Source of the DNA: CAVXNP01 sp963763305
Lineage (GTDB): Bacteria > Pseudomonadota > Gammaproteobacteria > Xanthomonadales > Rhodanobacteraceae
Reading direction: 5' to 3'
Assembly (NCBI GenBank): GCA_963763305.1
Contig: CAVXNP010000001.1
Span: 1,364,001-1,428,000, forward strand
Length of the DNA stretch: 64,000 bases
The notes below the pieces were generated by a model, which saw nothing but the letters and a program-made list of their open reading frames with translations, did no database searches and was not told the DNA's origin. Of the stretch, positions 57,182 to 64,000 are shown piece after piece. Each line of letters opens with the position of its first letter. The stretch's first letter is position 1. The position numbers were made by a program, and so were the translations under genes.

Positions 57182-58675
57182 TTAGAACTTGTACTCGGCC
57201 GAGACGCTCAGCAGGTTGCCGTAGTCCTTGAACTTGCCGGTGATGAAGTCACCGGTCGAGCTGGTGCTGTCGATGTGCGCCTGGTTGACGAAGATGTGCG
57301 CGTACGACGCGTTGATCTCGAAGTTGTCGGTCGGCTTGTAGCCGATGCCCACGGTCGCCAGCTGGCGGGTGGAATCGGGCACGCGCACATCGCGCACCGC
57401 GTTGTAGGTCGGCGTGGTGTCCACCGCGACACCGGCACGCAGCGTGACCCGGTCGTTGAGGTAGTAGTCACCGCCGATCGAGGCATACCAGGTGTTGCGC
57501 CAGTTGAACGTCTCGGAGGTGTCCGGCTGGGCGGCGTTGCCGTACTTGACGCGCAACTCCTTGAACACGTCCCACTTGGTCCAGGCCAGGTCCATGCCGA
57601 AGCCGAACTTTTCGGCCTGGTGCCAATAGCTGGCACTGACCACCGCGGGCGTGGTGAAGTCGGCGGTACCGGTGGTGTCGGAGAACGGCGGGATGCTGGC
57701 GGCAAGCTGCGGATTGGTCAGCAGCAGGTCGTAGCCCGGGGTGGTGGTGAAATCGCCGGTGCCCTTCAGCACGTGGCTGATCTTGGAGCGATAGTTGAAC
57801 GCCAGCTTGTCATTGGGCGTCAGCTTCCAGAACGCACCGACCTGGTACCCGTAGCCCCAGTCGTCACCCTTGATCCGGGCAAAGCCATCGGAGCCCTGCG
57901 GGGTCAGCGCGGCCACGCCGGCGGCCGCCGCCTGCCCCTGCTGGATCGCCGCCTGGATCATGGCCGCGCCCTGCGCGGGCGGAATCTGGCCGGCCGCAAT
58001 ACCGGCCTGGATCTGGGCGACGCCCGCCGCCACCTGCTGCTGGATGCCGCTTTGCACCTGCAGGCCCACCGCGTTGAAGTTGACCGCACTGGTCAGCTCG
58101 GCCGAGGTGCGCTGCGCAATCGCGCTGATGCCCAGCGCAAGATTGTCGGTCACGTCGAACGAGGCCGACAGGGTCGCATCGAGCGACTCGAACTTGGACT
58201 TGACGCCATGGTAGCGGCCGATCCAATCGCGATCGTATTCGGTCTGGAAGCCGAACGGCACCGACAAGCCGAAGCCCAGGTGCATCCGGTCGGAAACCTT
58301 GGTGGCGAAGAACAGCGCCGGCACCGGCAGTGTGGTGCCGCCGTCGCCGCCGTTACCGCCGCTGATCGGGCGGCCCAGCGCGTCGGAGGCGCTGCCGCTG
58401 AACTTGGTGCTGAAGTTGATCGCGGTGATATCGGTCTGGAAGTAGGTTCCGTCCAGCTCGGTCATGGCCGCGGGGTTGTTCACCACCACCGAGACATCGC
58501 CGCCGGCCGTGGCCGAGCCGGCGTAGGCGCGGCCCATGCCCTTGGCACTGTTTTCCTTCAGCTGGAACGCACTGGCGCTGGCCGTCTGCGGCAAGGCGAA
58601 GGCACCGGCAATGGCAAGGCTCAGCGCGGCGAGCGCGAGCGGGCGCGAGGCGCCGGGGTTGAAACGAAAAGACAT
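57182..58675 (-). CDS. fadL: FadL/TodX-type outer membrane transporter
   Basis: A 497-residue outer membrane protein. A signal peptide (about residues 1-36) is followed by the mature start S-A-F-Q-L-K-E-N-S-A-K-G-M-G-R-A-Y-A-G, the FadL plug signature, and V-N-N-P-A-A-M. The C-terminus ends S-V-S-A-E-Y-K-F with terminal Phe. It would take up long-chain fatty acids or other hydrophobic compounds. An unusual loop of about 45 residues rich in Gln, Ala and Gly lies near residues 205-250. GGAG before ATG 58675 fixes the start. Confidence 0.92.
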   Translation of the reverse strand: MSFRFNPGASRPLALAALSLAIAGAFALPQTASASAFQLKENSAKGMGRAYAGSATAGGDVSVVVNNPAAMTELDGTYFQTDITAINFSTKFSGSASDALGRPISGGNGGDGGTTLPVPALFFATKVSDRMHLGFGLSVPFGFQTEYDRDWIGRYHGVKSKFESLDATLSASFDVTDNLALGISAIAQRTSAELTSAVNFNAVGLQVQSGIQQQVAAGVAQIQAGIAAGQIPPAQGAAMIQAAIQQGQAAAAGVAALTPQGSDGFARIKGDDWGYGYQVGAFWKLTPNDKLAFNYRSKISHVLKGTGDFTTTPGYDLLLTNPQLAASIPPFSDTTGTADFTTPAVVSASYWHQAEKFGFGMDLAWTKWDVFKELRVKYGNAAQPDTSETFNWRNTWYASIGGDYYLNDRVTLRAGVAVDTTPTYNAVRDVRVPDSTRQLATVGIGYKPTDNFEINASYAHIFVNQAHIDSTSSTGDFITGKFKDYGNLLSVSAEYKF

Positions 58676-58938
58676 GGAATTGCTCCTGCTGGTCATGGAC
58701 GCGGCTCGGTGTCGGCGAAACGGGGGGAAGATTCATACGCGCGTTTGATATCCCCTGCGCGAGACTTTGCCGGCTCTTCCGGGGGGTTGCAAGTGCGGTC
58801 GCAACATTTGCCTAACGAATCATCCGGACGTCCCCAACGCAACTGAACCGACCGCAGGCGGGCGCTGCCGGGACGGGCTGACCGGTCCCGCGCAATGAGG
58901 CATGCTTGCGTTCTGAAGCCACCCTCGGGAGATCCGCC

Positions 58939-59232
58939 ATGCATTGCTTTGTCTACGCCTGCGCGCGCAAGCCGGACAGCTATCTGTGGCTGGCCAGACG
59001 CGATGACTTCGACGTCCTGAGCGAGCCGCTCGCCCTGCTTCTGGGCGACTTGCGGCTGGTGCTGGAGGTGGAGCTGGACGCCCGGCGCCGTTTGCCGATC
59101 GAGGATACCGCCGTGGTGCTGGAGCACCTGCGCGAGCAGGGTTGGCATCTGCAGCTGCCCCCGCAGGAGACCCTGGCCACGGCCAACCATCCGGCTTACC
59201 GCAGCGGTGCGTCGGCCGACCGTGGCGCGTGA
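58939..59232 (+). CDS. YcgL domain protein
   Basis: A 97-residue protein. M-H-C-F-V-Y-A-C-A-R-K-P-D-S-Y-L-W-L and the pattern V-L-S-E-P-L-A-L-L-L-G-D fit the YcgL family of gammaproteobacteria, whose function is not known. GGGAGA precedes ATG 58939. It diverges from fadL, with the shared promoter region 58676-58938. Confidence 0.85.
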   Translation: MHCFVYACARKPDSYLWLARRDDFDVLSEPLALLLGDLRLVLEVELDARRRLPIEDTAVVLEHLREQGWHLQLPPQETLATANHPAYRSGASADRGA

Positions 59233-59429
59233 GCGCGCTGCGGGCGGATCGTTAACAACGTATTACCGCCTGCGCCGTCGGCGGTTTCTATACTGCGCGT
59301 CATGACCCGCCCCGCTGCATGCAACCCAGTGCCGACCCGGCTCGTCCCCCACCCGGCGCGGCTGCGGGCGTCGCCGAAGCGGGCGCGCGCTTTGGTGTAC
59401 CGCCTCCACCGATACCTGCAGGACATCTC

Positions 59430-62400
59430 ATGAAAAGGATTGTGCAAGCCCTCCTCTGGTTCGTACCGGGGCTGGCTGCCGTGGCACTGGCGGGCCTGTG
59501 GGTGCATCCGCTGACATCGATCCCGCTGCTGTTGGCGAACGCGCTGACGATGGCGGCGATCTGCCACGCGATCGGTTTCGGGCCGGAGCAGCGTTTTCTC
59601 CAGACCGTCCTGCGCCGCGGTGCGGCCCACCTGGTGATGTTCACCTGCTACACCGCGCTGGTGTTCGCGCTGGTGGCATGGCCGATGCTGGAACTGACCC
59701 GCGCACCCACACTGGGTGCCGCGCTGCTGCTGGCGGCGGCGCTGGTGATCGCGCTCGGTGCGTTGTGGCGACCCTGGGCCGCATTCGGCCTGGTGTTTGT
59801 CTGGGACGACGCCTACCCCGAACGCGACGAGGGCTCGCGGCTGTTCACCGCCACGGCACGCAGCCTCACGTTCGCCCGGCACCTGTCGCGCGAGGATCGC
59901 TTCTTCTCGCATTTCCTGCCGGCGGCTTTCGCCTTGCTGGTGCTGGCCTTCGGCGTGATCACGCTGCCCGGACTGTACGGCCTGATGCCTCCCGAGTTGC
60001 GTACCGCAGCGCTGGCGCTGTACGGCGTGGTGGTGCTGCCACTGGGCTGCCTGCTGATCGCCAATCGCACGCTTCGCCTGCTGCTTTGCGAACACGACCG
60101 CCCGCGAGCCGCCGAGGAGGCACCGGGCAGCACGCCGGCGATGGTGCCGCTGAGCGACGCCGAGCGCACCCGCGGGACGCCGGAGCAGTCGATCGCCTTG
60201 CTCGCAGCCACGCGGACCGGTGACATCGCACGTGCGCTGGCGCTGGTGGAGGCCGGCGCCGATCCGGACACGGCGCCGCCCTGCGACGACCGCGACCAGC
60301 GCCCCGTGCTGATGCTTGCCGCGCTGCTGCCGGACACCCGCCTGCTGCGCGCGCTGATTGCCGCCGGCGCGGAAGTCGACCGCGCCTGTGGCGGGGTCAC
60401 CGCACTGCTTGCGGCTACCCGCGACAGTTGGCACGGTCGCGCCGAAGCGGTGATGACCCTGCTGGCCAACGGCGCCAGCCCGCTGGTGACCGATGCGCAA
60501 GGCAGGACGCCACTGCATGGTGCGGTGCTCAGCGGCGAGCCGATCGTGGCGGCGATGCTGCTCGATGCTGCAGCTCCGGTGAACGCGCTGGACCGGCACG
60601 GCCTCAGCCCACTGGCCACCGCCTGTCGCGCGGCCAACTGGACCCTGGCCCGGTTCCTGCTGGACCACGGTGCCAAGGCCAACCTGCCCGATGGCGAACC
60701 GGCGCTGCTGGCCGCCGCCGGCATCGCCGAGGACGATCCGGAGGGAGCCAGGCTGCTGCTCAAGCATCGCGCCCCGGTCAACGCCACTGATGCCTGCGGG
60801 CGCACCGCGCTGATGGTTGCCGCGGCCGAAGGCCATTTGCAGATTGCCCGCGCCCTGCGCGCCGCCGGCGCCGACGTGGCAGCGGCAGACACGCGTGGAT
60901 GCACCGCCCTGATGGAGGCGGCACGCAGCGGCTGCAGCGAGCTGGTGGCGCTGCTGGCCGAGGCCGGACCGGACGCCTGTGCCCGTGACGAGCACGGTCG
61001 CGATGCGCTGACCCTGGCCTGCCAGTCGCCCCGCGCCCAACTGGACACCGTGCGCGCGCTGCTGGAGCTCGGCGCCGATCCGCGCGTGGCCGGAAGTGAC
61101 GGCCGCAGTGCGCTCGATCACGCCGCATCGGCCGGCCGCTGGGACCTGGTCACCGCGATGGACCCGGACACGCCGCTGCCCTCCAACCTGGACATGGACG
61201 CCCTGTCCGAGGGCGCCGACACCCCTGCCCACCTGCTCGATGCGCTGCGCTTCGGCCACTGGGCAGTGGTATCCAGCTTCAGCGGTCGCGTCCGCCACTG
61301 GCCCCCGGCGGTACTGGCGCAGATGTATCTGGACCTGGCCGGACCCGGGCTGGGCGCGGCCCGGCGCTGGCTGATGGAGCGCGGACTGGACCCTGAAGTC
61401 AGGCTGGCGCCGGCTGCCACCGACCCGGCCCAGGGCGACGGACCGGCCACGGCTGACCAGCGCCTGTTCGATGCCCTGCTGTACGCCCTGCCCGATAGCG
61501 CCGAGGCGGTTCACGACATGCTCCAGGCCGGCGCCAGCCCGGCCGGCGCCGGCCTGCTGGCCGAAGCACTGGCCCGCATCGATGGCGACAGTCCGCAGGC
61601 GGCGCTGATCGGCGAGCTGCTCGAGCGCGGCGCCGATCCCTTCGGCGCGGATCGCCAGGGCCGCACACCGCTGCACCTGGCCGCGGCCAACCGGCATGGC
61701 GCCGTCCTTGAGCGGCTGCTGCAGCGCGGCTGCAACCCCAACGTGCGCGATCTGCACGGCCGCACGCCGCTGTTTGCCGCCCTGCACAGCGGCGTCGCGG
61801 CGCTGCCGCTGGTACGCAACCTGGTTGCCTACGGCGCGGACGCCGAGGCGGCCGACGCACAAGGCGAGACGCCGCTGGGGCTGGCGCTGGAGCACCCGGC
61901 ACTGGGTCACTGGCTGGACTGGGGGCAATGGCCGCGCCCCCTGCGCGCACTGCGGCCGGACGACCTGCCCGCCGCCGCGCGCGCCGGCGCCGGCGTGGCG
62001 GTGGCGCGACTGCTGGAACTGGGCTTTGCCGTGGACACGCCCGATCCGCAGGGTGCGACCGGCCTGCTGCACGCCTGTGGCGCAGGGCACCAGGCCGTGG
62101 CGGTGCTGCTGCTCGATGCCGGCGCCAACCCGACCCTGGCCGCCCGCAACGGGGTCACCCCGCTGGCGGCGGCCACAGGCGCTCGCCGGGACAGCCTGGT
62201 GGCGCTGCTGCTGGAACGGGGAGTCCCGGTGGATCAGCGCCTGGTCGGCGACACCACCGCGCTGATGATCGCCGCGGCCCTGGGGCATTCGGAGCTGGCC
62301 GAACGGCTATTGGACGCCGGGGCGGACATCCACGCCGTGGACACGCGCGGGCGCACCGCGCTGCACGCGGCCGCCCAGTTCGGCTTCGAACACAACGACA

Positions 62401-62831
62401 GCCTGCGCGCGCGGCGCCTGTTCGACGCGCTGCTGCGCCACCACGCCGACGTCAATCGCAACGACCGCGAGGGCAAGAGCGCGCTGCTGATGCTGCTGGG
62501 CGCGCACGTCAAGCCCGGCAGTGCCTGCGACCCGACCCACATCGGTGCGCTGGTACCGGTACTGCTGGAGGCCGGCGCCGACCTGCGGCATGCCGACCAG
62601 CGCGGAGTGACCGCCCTGCACGCCTGCGCCATGCACGCCCTGCTGGCGCCAGCGCGGATCCTGCTGGCGCGCGGCGCCGACCGCGGCGCGCTGGACGGTT
62701 TTGGTCGCACTCCGGCGGATGTCGCGCGGCAACTGGGGCTGGTGGACATCGCCCATGAGCTGGCCAGCCGTGGTCAGGCCATGCCCAGCGTGCGGCAGAC
62801 CCTGCGCCAACCCGCCCAGCCGGCCGAATAG
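59430..62831 (+). CDS. Large membrane-anchored ankyrin repeat protein
   Basis: A 1,133-residue protein. The first 215 residues hold about five membrane helices in pairs (near 5-40, 65-90, 95-115, 165-185, 195-215). From about residue 245 onwards come some 18-20 ankyrin repeats with the typical G-R-T-P-L-H and G-A-D pattern, some degenerate, to the end. No enzyme domain is seen. The repeats would lie in the cytoplasm or periplasm, depending on topology, and bind proteins. AGGAC before ATG 59430 supports this start; the frame extends upstream to 59319 without it. Confidence 0.88.
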   Translation: MKRIVQALLWFVPGLAAVALAGLWVHPLTSIPLLLANALTMAAICHAIGFGPEQRFLQTVLRRGAAHLVMFTCYTALVFALVAWPMLELTRAPTLGAALLLAAALVIALGALWRPWAAFGLVFVWDDAYPERDEGSRLFTATARSLTFARHLSREDRFFSHFLPAAFALLVLAFGVITLPGLYGLMPPELRTAALALYGVVVLPLGCLLIANRTLRLLLCEHDRPRAAEEAPGSTPAMVPLSDAERTRGTPEQSIALLAATRTGDIARALALVEAGADPDTAPPCDDRDQRPVLMLAALLPDTRLLRALIAAGAEVDRACGGVTALLAATRDSWHGRAEAVMTLLANGASPLVTDAQGRTPLHGAVLSGEPIVAAMLLDAAAPVNALDRHGLSPLATACRAANWTLARFLLDHGAKANLPDGEPALLAAAGIAEDDPEGARLLLKHRAPVNATDACGRTALMVAAAEGHLQIARALRAAGADVAAADTRGCTALMEAARSGCSELVALLAEAGPDACARDEHGRDALTLACQSPRAQLDTVRALLELGADPRVAGSDGRSALDHAASAGRWDLVTAMDPDTPLPSNLDMDALSEGADTPAHLLDALRFGHWAVVSSFSGRVRHWPPAVLAQMYLDLAGPGLGAARRWLMERGLDPEVRLAPAATDPAQGDGPATADQRLFDALLYALPDSAEAVHDMLQAGASPAGAGLLAEALARIDGDSPQAALIGELLERGADPFGADRQGRTPLHLAAANRHGAVLERLLQRGCNPNVRDLHGRTPLFAALHSGVAALPLVRNLVAYGADAEAADAQGETPLGLALEHPALGHWLDWGQWPRPLRALRPDDLPAAARAGAGVAVARLLELGFAVDTPDPQGATGLLHACGAGHQAVAVLLLDAGANPTLAARNGVTPLAAATGARRDSLVALLLERGVPVDQRLVGDTTALMIAAALGHSELAERLLDAGADIHAVDTRGRTALHAAAQFGFEHNDSLRARRLFDALLRHHADVNRNDREGKSALLMLLGAHVKPGSACDPTHIGALVPVLLEAGADLRHADQRGVTALHACAMHALLAPARILLARGADRGALDGFGRTPADVARQLGLVDIAHELASRGQAMPSVRQTLRQPAQPAE

Positions 62832-62858
62832 GAGTCCGACCCGGCTCGGAGTGCGGTG

Positions 62859-64000
62859 CTAGCCGCCCCGGGTTCCGCCCGGATCACTGCCGGGCGCGGA
62901 GTCGGCATCGGCCTCGAACAGGCGCTCCAGATCGAGCAGCGCCTCGCGGGTGCTCTGCATCAACGCGGTCTCGTCGTCGAACAGCACCGCCTGGGTCTTC
63001 AGCAACGCCTCGTCGTGCTGCCGGAAGCGTTCGACCCGATCCCTGGCCAGTGCGGGCGACAGACCCAGCGCCTCCAGTGTCTTGCGGGTCATCTTCAGGC
63101 TGGAATGGAAGGTTTCGCGCACCGGCTCTTCCACCCCCAGGTCGATCAGCCGGAACACGTGCTGGCGGTTGCGCGCCCTCGCCACCAGCCGCAGATGCGG
63201 GTAGTGCCGCCGCACCAGCTCGGCCGTACGCAGGTTCACCTCCGGATCGTCGGTGGCCAGCACGAACACCTCGGCCTTGTCCGCCTGCGCCGCGCGCAGA
63301 AGCTCCAGCCGCGCCGGGTCACCGAAGAACAGGTTGATGGTGCCGAAGCGGCGCGACAGGTCGACCTGCTCGACCGAATGCTCCAGCGCCACGAACGGGA
63401 TGTGCTGCGCGCGCAACACGCGGGCGACGATCTGGCCGACCCGGCCGAAGCCGGCGATGATCACCCGCGGCGGCGCGGTGTCGATGGTGTCGAACTCGCG
63501 CGCCGGCTTGCGTGGCACCGCATCAAGCCCGCGTGCGGCCAGCACCACCAGCAGCGGAGTCAGCGCCATCGACACGGTGATCGCCAGCACCAGCAGGCCC
63601 CGCTGGCCGGCGCTGATCAGGTGCTGCTTCGCGGCCAGGTCGAGCAGCACGAAGGCGAATTCGCCACCGGCCGCCAGCAGCACCGCAAGGCGCAGCGTAT
63701 CGGCGCGCCCCAGCCCGCCCAGGGTTCGGCCCAGCGGCCACAGCACGGCCGCCTTCAGGGCCAGCAGGGAGAGGGTCAGGCCGATCACCCACAGCGGCGC
63801 GCGCAGCAGCAGGGACAGGTCCATCGACATGCCCACGCTGATGAAGAACAAGCCGAGCAGCAGCCCCTTGAACGGCTCGATGTGCGATTCCAGCTCGTGC
63901 CGGTACTCCGAATCGGCCAGCAGCACGCCGGCCAGGAACGCGCCCAGGGTGGACGACACGCCTACCCGTTCCATCAACCACGCGGTACCCAGTACCACCA
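62859..64000 (-). CDS. Kef-type K+/H+ antiporter (C-terminal part, cut by window edge)
   Basis: The visible 380 residues cover the last helices of a CPA2 antiporter (G-A-F-L-A-G-V-L-L-A-D-S with the ion-site Asp, F-I-S-V-G-M-S-M-D) and a cytoplasmic RCK/KTN domain beginning V-I-I-A-G-F-G-R-V-G-Q-I-V-A-R. This matches glutathione-gated KefB/KefC potassium efflux systems. The N-terminal helices are beyond the window. A C-terminal tail of about 110 residues after the RCK domain holds acidic segments. It converges with the ankyrin gene, 27 bases apart. Confidence 0.9.
   Translation of the reverse strand, partial: VVLGTAWLMERVGVSSTLGAFLAGVLLADSEYRHELESHIEPFKGLLLGLFFISVGMSMDLSLLLRAPLWVIGLTLSLLALKAAVLWPLGRTLGGLGRADTLRLAVLLAAGGEFAFVLLDLAAKQHLISAGQRGLLVLAITVSMALTPLLVVLAARGLDAVPRKPAREFDTIDTAPPRVIIAGFGRVGQIVARVLRAQHIPFVALEHSVEQVDLSRRFGTINLFFGDPARLELLRAAQADKAEVFVLATDDPEVNLRTAELVRRHYPHLRLVARARNRQHVFRLIDLGVEEPVRETFHSSLKMTRKTLEALGLSPALARDRVERFRQHDEALLKTQAVLFDDETALMQSTREALLDLERLFEADADSAPGSDPGGTRGG

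Noticed and set aside
59196..62288. A 1,030-codon open frame antisense to the ankyrin gene
   Set aside because: Composition is Gln/Arg/Gly-rich without any family; it mirrors the GC-rich codon bias of the sense gene, which has clear ankyrin motifs.

Overview
The window is chromosomal DNA from a high-GC gammaproteobacterium. It most likely comes from the Xanthomonadales, in or near Rhodanobacteraceae or Xanthomonadaceae. The argument rests on gene content: a xanthomonadin/aryl-polyene pigment cluster with a XanB2-type chorismatase and a flavin-dependent halogenase, a YcgL protein, the erpA / coiled-coil membrane protein / bactofilin neighbourhood, and a full F1Fo ATP synthase operon. The assignment is an inference; no rRNA is present to confirm it. 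No prophage, insertion sequence or CRISPR array was seen.

Layout. 1-5.1 kb: housekeeping genes (ubiK edge fragment, glnK, a small membrane protein, cupin, gpmA, an exported VNG-repeat protein, hemF, a DUF218 protein). 5.3-17.4 kb: the pigment cluster in two convergent blocks. The plus-strand block is ketosynthase, ketosynthase-like protein, glycosyltransferase and halogenase. The minus-strand block is ACP, a membrane/dehydratase fusion, acyltransferase, a LolA-like protein, an RND-type exporter, a second dehydratase and a ketoreductase. xanB2 diverges from the ACP gene. 17.4-20.8 kb: glmU, a DUF748 protein and a TonB-C lipoprotein. 20.9-28.3 kb: the atp operon on the minus strand, with atpI first and atpC last. 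28.5-39.3 kb: phasin, queD, tRNA-Met, rppH, bactofilin, DUF6776-like protein, erpA, nudC, ampE, a PLP dehydratase, an aldose epimerase, pepN and a 59-residue protein. 39.3-39.8 kb: a non-coding stretch with dyads, a long hairpin and a strong terminator, read here as a candidate small RNA. 39.8-47 kb: mnmG, an RDD protein, tex and a GDSL autotransporter. 47.4-51.7 kb: the aa3-type cytochrome c oxidase operon. 51.9-64 kb: putA, an aldehyde dehydrogenase, a disordered protein, fadL, ycgL, a large ankyrin membrane protein and the edge of a Kef-type antiporter.

How the genes work together. The pigment block carries an aromatic starter source (XanB2), a carrier, elongation (ketosynthase pair), reduction and dehydration (FabG-like plus two hot-dog enzymes), halogenation, and transfer and export (acyltransferase, LolA-like, RND-type). 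No acyl-AMP ligase is visible. ATP synthase and cytochrome oxidase form the respiratory core. Phasin, FadL, PutA and the aldehyde dehydrogenase point to storage and catabolism of lipids, proline and aldehydes.

Main caution. Six normally intact genes (xanB2, atpH, atpE, nudC, pepN, putA) carry seven reading-frame breaks. Each is restored by removing exactly one base, and the corrected lengths are those expected of the families. All seven are single-base insertions, which looks like uncorrected sequencing error and not gene decay. These genes are annotated here over their full reconstructed extents.
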